A stretch of DNA of 53,283 nt, from positions 1-53,283 of the forward strand of contig JAFXSM010000051.1 of NCBI GenBank assembly GCA_017525605.1, read 5' to 3'. The stretch comes from Treponema sp. GTDB lineage: Bacteria > Spirochaetota > Spirochaetia > Treponematales > Treponemataceae. Both the position numbers and the translations under genes were made by a program. The notes under the pieces are model-generated. The model saw only the letters and a list, made by a program, of their open reading frames with translations, did no database searches and had not been told where the DNA came from. Below are positions 25,168 through 32,778 of the stretch, one piece after another (the stretch's first letter is position 1; the number at the start of each line of letters is the position of its first letter).

Positions 25168-25775
25168 AAGAATTTCTGTCTTATGATGTCGTTAGAAACG
25201 ATGCTTTGAAACTTGCGGATAAAATCTACCGCAAAGATAATTTTGTGCCGGACGTAATCTACACGTCGCTCCGTGGCGGCGCGTACATGGCGAACGTAAT
25301 CAGCGAGTATTTCAAGCTCGCAAGGAAGGACGAGAAGCCTGTCCTTTATGCTGCCGTAGTTGCAAGAAGCTACACGGACGTTCATCAGAGCTCTGCAATC
25401 AGAATCGACGGCTGGACGTATTCGCCTGAATATCTTCGCGCTGGCGACAAAATCCTCCTCGTTGACGATATTTACGACACCGGCCGCACTTTGAATTATC
25501 TTGTGGAAGTCCTCATCAGCCACGGGATCCCGCGCAAGGACATAAAGGTCGTCGTGCATGACTTCAAGAATTTCCTTGACAGGCCTACGCTTCCGATTAA
25601 GCCCGATTACTGGTGCCGCAAATTCGACATCACGGGACCGGAGGACGACAGGTGGATTCACTACATGAGCCACGAGCTTGTGGGATTGAGCGAAGAGGAG
25701 CTTGAGGAGCATTACTTCAAGCAGGACCCTGAGCTTAGGCCTGTGTTCGAGAACATTTGCGGAAAAAAGAACTGA
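25164..25775 (+). CDS. Phosphoribosyltransferase family protein
   Basis: The protein has 203 residues. The PRPP-binding motif ILLVDDIYDTGRTL is at about residues 94-107 and YTSLRGGAYMA near 33-43 matches the pyrophosphate loop. It belongs to the type I PRTase fold, nearest in look to hypoxanthine/xanthine PRTases of the gpt-like group, but the hood region (WCRKFDITGPEDDRWIHY) does not fix the base. It starts within the stop of the phosphatase gene (ATGA) and its own stop overlaps the rnhB start (TGATG), a tightly coupled three-gene operon. Confidence 0.88.
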   Translation: MKEFLSYDVVRNDALKLADKIYRKDNFVPDVIYTSLRGGAYMANVISEYFKLARKDEKPVLYAAVVARSYTDVHQSSAIRIDGWTYSPEYLRAGDKILLVDDIYDTGRTLNYLVEVLISHGIPRKDIKVVVHDFKNFLDRPTLPIKPDYWCRKFDITGPEDDRWIHYMSHELVGLSEEELEEHYFKQDPELRPVFENICGKKN

Positions 25776-26467
25776 TGGCGGAAAAGCTTGTCTTAAAATG
25801 CGGTCTTGACGAGGCGGGCAGGGGGCCGATTGCGGGACCTGTCACAGCTGGCTGCGTCATTCTTCCTCCGTCGTTCGAAACTGAATGCCTGAACGACTCC
25901 AAGAAGCTCACCGAAAAAAAACGCAATGCCGCATTTTCGCTCATAAAAGAAAAGTCGCTTTTCGCTCTCGGAATCGTAGACCACAGAAAAATCGACGAAA
26001 TCAATATTCTGCAGGCTTCTCTTCTTGCGATGAAGAACGCGTTTGCAAAAATGTTCGCGAAACTTCCGGCGTGGCTGAAAGAAAATGCGGATTTGTACCC
26101 GGAATTTTCTAGTCGGCTAAAAAGCGGCGATTTGTCGTTCGTGGAAATCGAGGCGATGACGGACGGGAATTTCTGCCCTGACATAAAAGATTTCGGAAAT
26201 GATTTCGGGATAAAATGCAGCGTTGCGGCTGAACCGAAGGCGGACGCGAATTACCCTGAGGTGATGGCGGCGAGCATCGTGGCGAAAGTCGAGCGGGACA
26301 GGATGATGGTCGAATTCGACTCACTTTATCCTGAATATCTTTACGCGAAGCACAAGGGGTACCCGACTCCGGCGCACCTTGATATTTGCAGGCGGATTGG
26401 TCCAAGCCCGATTCAGCGTCTTTCGTTCGACATAACGCCGAAATCGAAAAAATCGAAAAAGAAGTGA
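25775..26467 (+). CDS. rnhB: Ribonuclease HII
   Basis: The 230-residue enzyme cleaves the RNA strand of RNA-DNA hybrids and single ribonucleotides in DNA. The active-site motif GLDEAGRGPIAGPV is at about residues 9-22, further family phrases are LNDSKKLTEKKR, EAMTDGN, and AASIVAKVERDRMM near 160. Length is slightly above average because of a segment about 95-130 (LPAWLKENADLYPEF). It ends in a lysine-rich tail (KSKKSKKK). The start at 25775 overlaps the preceding stop (TGATG); a longer frame to 25757 is out of context. Confidence 0.95.
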   Translation: MAEKLVLKCGLDEAGRGPIAGPVTAGCVILPPSFETECLNDSKKLTEKKRNAAFSLIKEKSLFALGIVDHRKIDEINILQASLLAMKNAFAKMFAKLPAWLKENADLYPEFSSRLKSGDLSFVEIEAMTDGNFCPDIKDFGNDFGIKCSVAAEPKADANYPEVMAASIVAKVERDRMMVEFDSLYPEYLYAKHKGYPTPAHLDICRRIGPSPIQRLSFDITPKSKKSKKK

Positions 26468-26516
26468 TTTTTTTTTTGAAGCAGAATTTTAAGAATTTCA
26501 AAAGGAGGAAAACGAT

Positions 26517-27095
26517 ATGAACATTCAGAAAGCGATGCGCATCCGTTCGGAACTCAAAGTTGCGGCATCAAAACTCAGCCACATGATAGAAAGCGTTCCT
26601 TATGTCATTCCGTTCGAGAACCGTGCGGCAGATGAATCCGAGCTTTCGGAGAAGCGTGCGGAAAAACTGAAGAAGCTCGACGGGCTTTCGTATTCCGAGG
26701 CAGTGAAGCGTCTTTTTGCAATCAGCGATGCGTGTTTGTCGCTCAACATGGCGATTGAGGCTGCGAACAGGAAAGGCCACGAGCTTTTGTTCAAGGAAAC
26801 TACCATAAAGTCCAAGCTTTTGTACGTGGAGCGTCTTTTGGAGCAGGAGCGTAAACTGAATGCGACCACGACCGAATCGCGAATCGACTACACGACGACT
26901 GACGCGAAGGGAAATTTCAAGCACGAGGATATCACCGTTTACAATTATCCGATGATTGACGATTCTGTTTTCGGAATGAGCCTTGTCCAGCTGAAAAAGC
27001 AGCTTGAAAAAGAGCTTGAGGGCGTTCGCGACGAGATTTCTGCATTCAACGCGACAAAGAAAGTCGATTGGGAGATGCCTGAGGAACTCGCATAA
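26517..27095 (+). CDS. Hypothetical coiled-coil protein
   Basis: The protein has 192 residues with a strong AAAGGAGG nine bases before the ATG. It is largely helical: MNIQKAMRIRSELKVAASKL, SYSEAVKRLFAISDACLSLN, RLLEQERKLNATTT, and a C-terminal coiled coil (VQLKKQLEKELEGVRDEIS). The overall form resembles DIP1984-like proteins, but I cannot confirm this. No signal or membrane segment. It stands after the rnhB operon with its own site and is followed by a terminator. Confidence 0.65.
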   Translation: MNIQKAMRIRSELKVAASKLSHMIESVPYVIPFENRAADESELSEKRAEKLKKLDGLSYSEAVKRLFAISDACLSLNMAIEAANRKGHELLFKETTIKSKLLYVERLLEQERKLNATTTESRIDYTTTDAKGNFKHEDITVYNYPMIDDSVFGMSLVQLKKQLEKELEGVRDEISAFNATKKVDWEMPEELA

Positions 27096-27115
27096 ACTCG
27101 CATAAAATTGAAATG

Positions 27116-27153
27116 AAGCGCGTTCCGTCCTTTTTGGTGCGGAAACGCTTTTT
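27116..27153 (+). terminator. Probable terminator after coiled-coil gene
   Basis: AAGCG..TTCCG pairs with CGGAA.ACGCTT around a small internal loop, followed by TTT. Moderate strength. Confidence 0.5.
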
Positions 27154-27435
27154 GGCTGCGGTTCGTTCGTGGCGGATTTTTCCGTCATTTTTTCGTCGCG
27201 CGGAATTTTTCGTGCGGTCGGAAGAACGGCTTTCGGTTCGGGTGTTTTTATCCCGAGTCCAGATTGATTTTGACGATTTTATTTCCTTCGTTCATAACAG
27301 AATGTCGGATTTTTGAATATTTATTCAAATTTTTTGCAGAGTGCAAACTGCTCTTAGGAACCGTTAAAACTGTAAATCTTTATCGCTTTATTTATTTTTT
27401 TGACACTTGGATTTGCGCTTTTTCGGATTTTCAAC

Positions 27436-27537
27436 ACTTGAACATTTCAACTGTTCAAAGATTCAGCATTTCATTCTACAAAAATCTGATAAATACCGCA
27501 GTCGGCACCGGCAGAGAAATCCGCCGGTGCTTTTTTT
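27436..27537 (+). ncRNA. Candidate small RNA
   Basis: TTGACA at 27400 with a weak -10 (CGGATT, about 18 bases on) would start RNA near 27436. The RNA would begin with hairpin TTGAACA/TGTTCAA and end at the GCACCGGC terminator. The promoter match is imperfect, and no known RNA family is recognised. Confidence 0.3.
27505..27537 (+). terminator. Strong intrinsic terminator
   Basis: GCACCGGC/GCCGGTGC perfect 8-bp stem with a 10-base loop, followed by seven T. Confidence 0.88.
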
Positions 27538-27563
27538 GTTTTTCACGGATTTTTCAATTATTT

Positions 27564-28265
27564 TTATCTCTCCCACGTCGGCATGAGGGCTTTCAGGATG
27601 TGCGTCTTTTTCACGATGTCGCCGTCAGTAAGGGCATCGAGACGCTTTCGTGCTTCTTTTCTGCCGGAATTTTCCTGATAGTCGCAAGTGCAGGTCACCT
27701 GCTGCCAGCCGCTTTCGTTTGCGTGCTCTTTTATCATATCGACTCCGGCATACGCAAGCGGTCGGATTATCCTGAGCGGATATTTTTCGTACTGGAATAG
27801 GGGAGTCATCGTGTCGAGCTCGCTTTTTTCGAGCATGTTCATAAGGAATGTCTCAAGAATGTCGTCCAGATGATGACCGAGCGCGAGAGTGTCGAACCCG
27901 TTTTTCAGCGCATAATCAATCAGCTCTTTCCGTCGCTGCGTCGAGCACCACCAGCAGTTCATCTTGTGCCCTTCCTTTATTCGCCCGAGAGTGTTCACTT
28001 CGATAGTCTTGACTTTTGTTCCCCAGCTCTCCATCAGTTCCATAAGTTCCGGATCGAATTCCTTTGCAAATTCAGTCTTGATGTAAACCGCCTCAAACGA
28101 AAAATCATCATACGGACGCTTCGATTTCAGCCTGTTCGAAAGATACTCAATCAACAGCGTCGAATCCTTCCCCCCGCTAGCCCCGACAAGAATCCGCGAG
28201 CCCTTCTTCAGCATATCAAAATCAAAAATCGCTTTGTCTATCAGACTATAAATCTTCTTCTGCAT
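27564..28265 (-). CDS. ttcA: TtcA-family tRNA 2-thiolation (PP-loop) protein
   Basis: The protein has 233 residues. The PP-loop SGGKDSTLL lies near residue 30 and the family phrase ALGHHLDDILETFLMN near 128. The CWWC pair near 105 aligns with the CxxC that binds the Fe-S cluster in TtcA. TtcA adds sulfur to cytidine 32 of certain tRNAs using ATP. The C-terminal CTCDYQENSGRKEA differs from the usual PCGSQ-type segment, so a related substrate is possible. It starts 7 bases downstream of the MATE gene and is probably cotranscribed. Confidence 0.8.
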   Translation of the reverse strand: MQKKIYSLIDKAIFDFDMLKKGSRILVGASGGKDSTLLIEYLSNRLKSKRPYDDFSFEAVYIKTEFAKEFDPELMELMESWGTKVKTIEVNTLGRIKEGHKMNCWWCSTQRRKELIDYALKNGFDTLALGHHLDDILETFLMNMLEKSELDTMTPLFQYEKYPLRIIRPLAYAGVDMIKEHANESGWQQVTCTCDYQENSGRKEARKRLDALTDGDIVKKTHILKALMPTWER

Positions 28266-28272
28266 ATTTTTT

Positions 28273-29661
28273 TCAGTTCCTATGAATCCACTTCCCCGAG
28301 AACCAGTAAATCCAGAACGCGATGCTCGTCACCGTCCACGTCAGCGGATAGCTTGAGAGAACCGTGAGAATCGTGTGCGAATGAGGGACTGCGATGAAAA
28401 GCCACGCGATTCGAAGAAAGCAGATTCCGAACAGCGAAATCATCATCGGTATGAACGAGTCGCCAACGCCGCGGATTACGCCCGAGAGAATTTCGATTGA
28501 GATGTACGTTGCCCAGAAAGGGACTAGGAACTTGAGGATTTTCATTCCGTCGTCGATTACTTCAGGCTCGTTCGTGAAAAGCGTGTAGCAGAATCGCCCG
28601 AAAATCAGGAAGAAAACCGACGCGGAAATTGTGAACGATGCCGTCATCAGAATCGACTGCCACATGCAGCTTCGAAGCCTTGTGAATTTTCCCGCCCCGT
28701 AATTCTGCCCCGCGAATGTCGTGACTGCAACGCCCATCGCGTTCACGATTGTCCAGAATACCGCGTCGATTTTTGAGAACGCAGCCCAGGACGCAATCGT
28801 CACCGTTCCGAATGAATTTATCGCAGACTGGATTATGATGTTCGAAAGTCCGTAGAATGTCGCCTGGATTCCCGTCGGAATACCGATTTTGAGCATTTTC
28901 GAAAGAATCTGCGGTGCGAATTCGAGTTTTCTGAACCTGAAGCTTATGCAGTCATTCCGTCTGTGCAAAATGAAAAGGGAGACGACCATCGATTCCGCCT
29001 GGCTTATGACTGTCGCCCATGCAACTCCCTTTACGCCGAGCTTGAAAACGACGACGAAAACAATGTCGAGCACGATGTTCGTGAGCACTGCCGCAATCAG
29101 AATGTAGAGCGGAGTTTTTGAGTCTCCCGCCGCGCGCATGATTCCGTTCGCCATGTTGTAGATGAACATCGGAACCATGCTGATGAAGAAAATCTGCAAA
29201 TAGTCGAGCGAAAGCTCCAGTATTTCTTCCGGCGTGTTCGTCGTTTTCAGTACGTAGCCGCTGCATAAAAGTCCTGCGAGCGTCATGATTGTTCCGCCGA
29301 CCGCCGCAAGCGACAGGGCGGTGTGAACTGCGCGTACCGTTTCCCTTTCGTTTTTCGCGCCGAAAAGCTGCGAGATGACGACTGACGCGCCCGAGGAGAC
29401 TCCAACGAAGAATCCGACAATCAGGTTGATGTAGACAGCCGTTCCTCCGCCGACCGCCGCAAGTGCTTCTTTTCCTTCGAACTTTCCGATTATCACTGCG
29501 TCGATTGTGTTGTAGAGCTGCTGGAAAAGCGTTCCGATTAAAATCGGAAAGAAAAATACGAGAAGAGATTTCCAGATTTTTCCTTCCGTGATGTTGTTAG
29601 TTTGAATGTTTGTTTTTTTTGTTGATTGAATTCCGTTCATCATGTTGGTTTTGCGAATCAT
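28273..29661 (-). CDS. MATE-family efflux transporter
   Basis: The protein has 462 residues with about 12 hydrophobic segments. The N-terminal pattern PILIGTLFQQLYNTIDAVII and GGTAVYINLIVGFFVGVSSG, and the second-half repeat GIPTGIQATFYGLSNIIIQS, are typical of MATE Na+/H+-coupled multidrug exporters of the DinF/NorM type. I place the start at 29661, preceded by ACAGGTTTA; an ATG at 29643 is possible. A promoter at 29699-29727 fits. Substrate unknown. Confidence 0.92.
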   Translation of the reverse strand: MIRKTNMMNGIQSTKKTNIQTNNITEGKIWKSLLVFFFPILIGTLFQQLYNTIDAVIIGKFEGKEALAAVGGGTAVYINLIVGFFVGVSSGASVVISQLFGAKNERETVRAVHTALSLAAVGGTIMTLAGLLCSGYVLKTTNTPEEILELSLDYLQIFFISMVPMFIYNMANGIMRAAGDSKTPLYILIAAVLTNIVLDIVFVVVFKLGVKGVAWATVISQAESMVVSLFILHRRNDCISFRFRKLEFAPQILSKMLKIGIPTGIQATFYGLSNIIIQSAINSFGTVTIASWAAFSKIDAVFWTIVNAMGVAVTTFAGQNYGAGKFTRLRSCMWQSILMTASFTISASVFFLIFGRFCYTLFTNEPEVIDDGMKILKFLVPFWATYISIEILSGVIRGVGDSFIPMMISLFGICFLRIAWLFIAVPHSHTILTVLSSYPLTWTVTSIAFWIYWFSGKWIHRN

Positions 29662-29666
29662 TAAAC

Positions 29667-29695
29667 CTGTTCAGAAATTTCATTTTCCGAACAAG
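29667..29695 (-). promoter_or_regulatory. Hairpin in MATE leader
   Basis: TGTTCGGAAA and TTTCTGAACA (minus strand) form a near-perfect stem across the probable Shine-Dalgarno region. It shares the CCTGTTC/GAACAGG core with terminators at 32738 and 39885. Confidence 0.4.
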
Positions 29696-29698
29696 TCT

Positions 29699-29727
29699 AT
29701 TATGTCAGTTGTGTCGAGTTGTGTCAC
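29699..29727 (-). promoter_or_regulatory. Probable promoter of MATE-ttcA operon
   Basis: Minus-strand GTGACA (29722-29727), spacer 17, CATAAT (29699-29704). Confidence 0.55.
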
Positions 29728-29770
29728 GATTGCGCCGAATGCGTCCGCGATGAAAACTTTTCGTTTTTGT

Positions 29771-29803
29771 CGAAAAAAAGCGAAAAAAAGCGAAAAAAAA
29801 ATT
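29771..29803 (+). promoter_or_regulatory. Phased A-tracts (curved DNA / UP element)
   Basis: Three cgaaaaaaa units repeat at exactly 10-base intervals and end 10 bases before the -35 of the tRNA promoter. Helically phased A-tracts bend DNA and, placed here, commonly stimulate stable RNA promoters. Confidence 0.6.
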
Positions 29804-29813
29804 GCAAAAGCTA

Positions 29814-29842
29814 TTGACCAAAAATTATTTAGGGTGTATATT
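29814..29842 (+). promoter_or_regulatory. Promoter of tRNA Asp-Asn unit
   Basis: TTGACC (29814-29819), spacer 17, TATATT (29837-29842), 19 bases before tRNA-Asp. Confidence 0.8.
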
Positions 29843-29861
29843 ATATTCATCAATCAGTAAT

Positions 29862-29935
29862 GCGGTGTTAGCGAAGTTGGTTATCGCGCTGGCCTGTCAC
29901 GCCGGAGATCGCGGGTTCGAGCCCCGCACATCGCG
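29862..29935 (+). tRNA. tRNA-Asp (GTC), copy 2
   Basis: 74 nt, GCGGTGT/ACATCGC acceptor, discriminator G, anticodon GTC. Identical to 23873-23946. CCA not encoded. Confidence 0.96.
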
Positions 29936-29938
29936 TCT

Positions 29939-30011
29939 GATCCCTTAGCTCAGTCGGTAGAGCAACGGACTGTTAATCCGTGTGTCGCTGGTTCAAGCCC
30001 AGCAGGGGTCG
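29939..30011 (+). tRNA. tRNA-Asn (GTT)
   Basis: 73 nt, acceptor GATCCCT/AGGGGTC with one T-G pair, discriminator G. Anticodon arm ACGGA/TCCGT, loop CTGTTAA gives GTT. T arm GCTGG/CCAGC. Only 3 bases separate it from tRNA-Asp. Confidence 0.96.
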
Positions 30012-30015
30012 TTCG

Positions 30016-30050
30016 AAGGAGTTGAACTGAAAAGTTTGACTCCTTTTTTT
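30016..30050 (+). terminator. Terminator of tRNA Asp-Asn unit
   Basis: AAGGAGTTGAACT pairs with AGTTTGACTCCTT (13 pairs, two G-U) around a short A-rich loop, followed by T-run. Confidence 0.88.
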
Positions 30051-30094
30051 ATGCCCATTTCGTTTTTCTGAAAACTTGAAAATCCACGATGGCA

Positions 30095-30137
30095 TTTTTA
30101 CTCGGTCGTAACCGAGTCGGTCGCGACCGAGTAAAAA
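30095..30137. repeat. Nested inverted repeat (CGGTCG palindromes)
   Basis: TTTTTACTCGGTCG and its perfect complement CGACCGAGTAAAAA flank a 15-base centre. That centre contributes to an alternative hairpin, ACTCGGT/ACCGAGT (30100-30117). The A/T-runs at the ends make it terminator-like in both directions, but the nested options suggest a protein-binding or switch site. Confidence 0.7.
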
Positions 30138-30216
30138 CTGAAAGACTTGTTCGCGTGAAAACGAACTGCAAAAAAAAATGAATTAATCTTTTCTGAATTT
30201 TTTTGATGTTTTGATT

Positions 30217-30222
30217 TATAAT
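30217..30222 (+). promoter_or_regulatory. -10 hexamer adjacent to chemotaxis receptor start
   Basis: TATAAT ends 8 bases before the ATG at 30231, and no Shine-Dalgarno is present. The -35 is weak. Confidence 0.5.
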
Positions 30223-30230
30223 TAGCCATT

Positions 30231-32048
30231 ATGAAAATCAAAGTCACATCTTACAAATTCAAGATTTCCGCGATTGTCGCTTTGGGGACTATTGCGCTTT
30301 GCGGAGCTCTCTCGATTATTTCTATTATTACACTCAAAAATACTGTCACCAATGTTTTCGGAGCACGTGCGAACGAGCTTCTTGCGCAGGCGCAGGAGTC
30401 GTTTTCCGGTCCCGAATTCGAAAAATTCATGCATAATCCAGATGTTGAGAGCGAATGGTTCATCAACACCAGAGACAAGCTCATCAACATAAAGACGATT
30501 GGCGGTGCCTCTCAGCTTTATGCGTCGCAGCATGTTTCCGGCAACATCTTTTCTGTCGTTGTTGACGGCACGCCTCCGAGCGATGAGCGGTATTCGACGT
30601 TCGGAGTGGAGGAAGACACGACCGGCTATGAAAATGAGCTGCTTGCCGTCATGGAAAGCGGGGGCAATATCATGTCGCCGATTTCGTATACTGAAGAATG
30701 GGGCTGGACACTGTCGGTCTATGCGCCGCTCAAACTCAACGGGAAGACAATCGGCGTAATCGCCTGCGATATGGATGCGACCGTTCTGGAAAAGCAGATG
30801 AACACGATTTCCGCTGCCATAATCGTAATCACAATCGTAGGAACGATTATCGTCGTCCTTGTCGTTCTTTTCGTGCTTGTCCATTTCTTCCATAAACTCA
30901 GCAATATCACCGAGGCAATCAAGCAGATGACGGAAGGTGAGAAGAACCTTACGAAGAAGCTTGTCGTCAAGGGCGATGACGAAATCGCTCATCTTGGGAA
31001 CGTCTGCAACGGCCTCATGGAATCCCTCAACAATCTGATTTCCAAAGCGAAGCAGTCGATGACGACTTTGTACTCGAATACTGCCGAGATGATGGGCACT
31101 TCCGATGAAATTGCGGAAATCATGAAGGATTCGTACAGCGCGTTCGAGGATATTTCCAGAAAATCGCACATGCAGGACGGCCTTTCCGACAAGATGGTGA
31201 GCGACATTGCGATTGTCAGCTCGAATGTCGCTCTTCTCAAGGAACAGCTTGCGAAACAGAACGACGCAATCGGAAAATCTTCGTCGGCAATCGGGGAGAT
31301 TTCTTCGAATATCGATTTGTCGGACAAGGCAATCCAGAAAATTTCGTCCGAGTACGAGCTTATCGTTTCGGAGTCGTCGGAAGGTCAGAGCCAGCAGGAA
31401 AATGTCACCAGATTGATTTCTCAAATCGAGCAGATGTCGAACAGCCTGAACGAGGCGAACGACATGATTACGCAGATTGCAGAGCAGACGAACCTCCTTG
31501 CTATGAATGCCGCTATCGAGGCTGCACATGCGGGCGAGGCCGGAAAAGGATTCAGCGTCGTTGCTGACGAAATCAGAAAGCTTGCCGAGACTTCCGCGGA
31601 GCAGTCGGGCGCAATCCAGAAACTCATCATGGAAGTCCGCAACGCCGTCAGCGAAATTGTCACGGCTTCTTCAAAATCGTCCGAGACTTTTGCTAGCCTT
31701 GCCGACAGAATCAAGGGCATGGTCGGACTTCTGACCGAAATCCGCACGAACATGGACGAGCAGACTGTCGGTGCGAAGAACATCCTCGAAATGATGAGCG
31801 TCCTCGGTGACACAAGCCGCGAAATCGGCTCTTCTTCCGACGAGATGGGACGCTCGATTGAAAAAGTGAACAATGGTGCTTCAGAATCTAAAATCGCGTC
31901 GCGCGAGAACCTCGATTCGATTGTCTCTACCGAGTCTAAATTCTCGAACATGAAGACGTTCAGCGAAAGCTCCCTCGAAAAATCAAAGACGAGCATGAAT
32001 CTTGCTGACGAACTCAAGAACATCCTCGAAAGCTACAAGACGAACTAG
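30231..32048 (+). CDS. Methyl-accepting chemotaxis protein
   Basis: The protein has 605 residues. TM1 is about 11-35 and TM2 about 193-220, with a periplasmic Cache-like sensor between ([40 protein letters not shown]). After a HAMP-like linker the cytoplasmic rod carries the conserved tip [20 protein letters not shown] near 423-442. The tip is nearly identical to that of the receptor at 20704, but the sensor domains differ, so the two should detect different ligands and feed the same CheA/CheW array. No pentapeptide tether at the C-terminus. The start codon is close to the -10. Confidence 0.93.
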   Translation: MKIKVTSYKFKISAIVALGTIALCGALSIISIITLKNTVTNVFGARANELLAQAQESFSGPEFEKFMHNPDVESEWFINTRDKLINIKTIGGASQLYASQHVSGNIFSVVVDGTPPSDERYSTFGVEEDTTGYENELLAVMESGGNIMSPISYTEEWGWTLSVYAPLKLNGKTIGVIACDMDATVLEKQMNTISAAIIVITIVGTIIVVLVVLFVLVHFFHKLSNITEAIKQMTEGEKNLTKKLVVKGDDEIAHLGNVCNGLMESLNNLISKAKQSMTTLYSNTAEMMGTSDEIAEIMKDSYSAFEDISRKSHMQDGLSDKMVSDIAIVSSNVALLKEQLAKQNDAIGKSSSAIGEISSNIDLSDKAIQKISSEYELIVSESSEGQSQQENVTRLISQIEQMSNSLNEANDMITQIAEQTNLLAMNAAIEAAHAGEAGKGFSVVADEIRKLAETSAEQSGAIQKLIMEVRNAVSEIVTASSKSSETFASLADRIKGMVGLLTEIRTNMDEQTVGAKNILEMMSVLGDTSREIGSSSDEMGRSIEKVNNGASESKIASRENLDSIVSTESKFSNMKTFSESSLEKSKTSMNLADELKNILESYKTN

Positions 32049-32076
32049 GAAAAGCGGATTTTAGGCGGAGAAAAAT

Positions 32077-32703
32077 ATGTGCGCGGAAAAGCAGAATCAG
32101 ATTGCAAGCGAAACGAGAGGAATCACGAACGAAAAAAAACTGCTCAGAAAGTCGATGCGGAGTGTGATTTCTTCATACTTTGCTGAGAACGATGTTGCTT
32201 CTGTGTCGGAAAAAACTTGCAGCCGGTTCTGCGACTGCGAATTCTTCAAAAGTGCCGATTACGTCCTCTCGTTCGTCACGAACAAATTCGAAATCGGCAC
32301 GTCGACTCTGAACGAAAAGGCATTTGAGAGCACCCGCCTTGCATTGCCTAAAGTCGCTTCAGGCACGGAGCTGGATTTTTTCGTCCTCGACAAAAATTGC
32401 GCTTCCGTTTCCGAACAGCTTGAATCCGGCTCGTTCGGAATCATGGAGCCGAAGACAAGCCTTGAGAAACTTGATGTCGCTTCTCTTTCCGGTAAAAAAG
32501 TTCTTGTCGCGGTGCCCGGAATCGCATTCACGAAAAGCGGCAAACGCTGCGGCTACGGCCGAGGATATTACGACCGCTTTTTGCGAAAGCTTCGCGGGTG
32601 CGGTGCCGTCACGAAATTCGTCGGTCTTTGCCTTCCGTGCCAGATAATCGAGGAAGTTCCGACCGACGAATATGACGTTGTCCTTGACGACGTGCTTTTC
32701 TGA
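32077..32703 (+). CDS. 5-formyltetrahydrofolate cyclo-ligase
   Basis: The protein has 208 residues. It converts 5-formyl-THF to 5,10-methenyl-THF using ATP. The family signature VPGIAFTKSGKRCGYGRGYY is at about residues 147-166 and the N-terminal KKLLRKSMRSVIS carries the phosphate-contacting Lys/Arg. The first 20 residues (MCAEKQNQIASETRGITNEK) are an extra charged extension, possibly indicating a start at an internal codon, but GGCGGAG lies 6-12 bases before the chosen ATG. It follows the chemotaxis gene by 28 bases and is ended by the terminator at 32738. Confidence 0.93.
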   Translation: MCAEKQNQIASETRGITNEKKLLRKSMRSVISSYFAENDVASVSEKTCSRFCDCEFFKSADYVLSFVTNKFEIGTSTLNEKAFESTRLALPKVASGTELDFFVLDKNCASVSEQLESGSFGIMEPKTSLEKLDVASLSGKKVLVAVPGIAFTKSGKRCGYGRGYYDRFLRKLRGCGAVTKFVGLCLPCQIIEEVPTDEYDVVLDDVLF

Positions 32704-32737
32704 TTCGCAAAATTTTTTGACAAAAACTTTTATTGAG

Positions 32738-32778
32738 CCTGTTCGGAAAATGAGCTTTTCGGACAGGTTTATTTTTTT
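32738..32778 (+). terminator. Intrinsic terminator
   Basis: CCTGTTCGGAAAA pairs with TTTTCGGACAGG (12 pairs, one bulge), loop TGAGC, followed by a T-rich run that also contains the stop codon of the convergent M16-like gene. Confidence 0.75.

Larger units (their letters stand above)
27154..27563. other. Intergenic region with no convincing gene
   Basis: About 410 bases of AT-rich sequence with no supported coding frame. It holds an AT inverted repeat (TTTGAATATTTATTCAAA, 27313-27330), a TTGACA at 27400-27405, a hairpin TTGAACA/TGTTCAA (27436-27456) and a perfect terminator at 27505-27537. The terminator is too far from the upstream gene to be its only stop, which suggests a small RNA. Confidence 0.6.

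Noticed and set aside
27505..27537. tracrRNA-like end (GGCACCGG...CCGGTGC) suggesting a CRISPR locus
   Set aside because: The stem is a generic terminator, and no CRISPR repeats or cas genes are present in the window.
30222..31529. 435-codon minus frame
   Set aside because: Antisense to the chemotaxis receptor at 30231; Arg/Asp/His-rich shadow with no family similarity.
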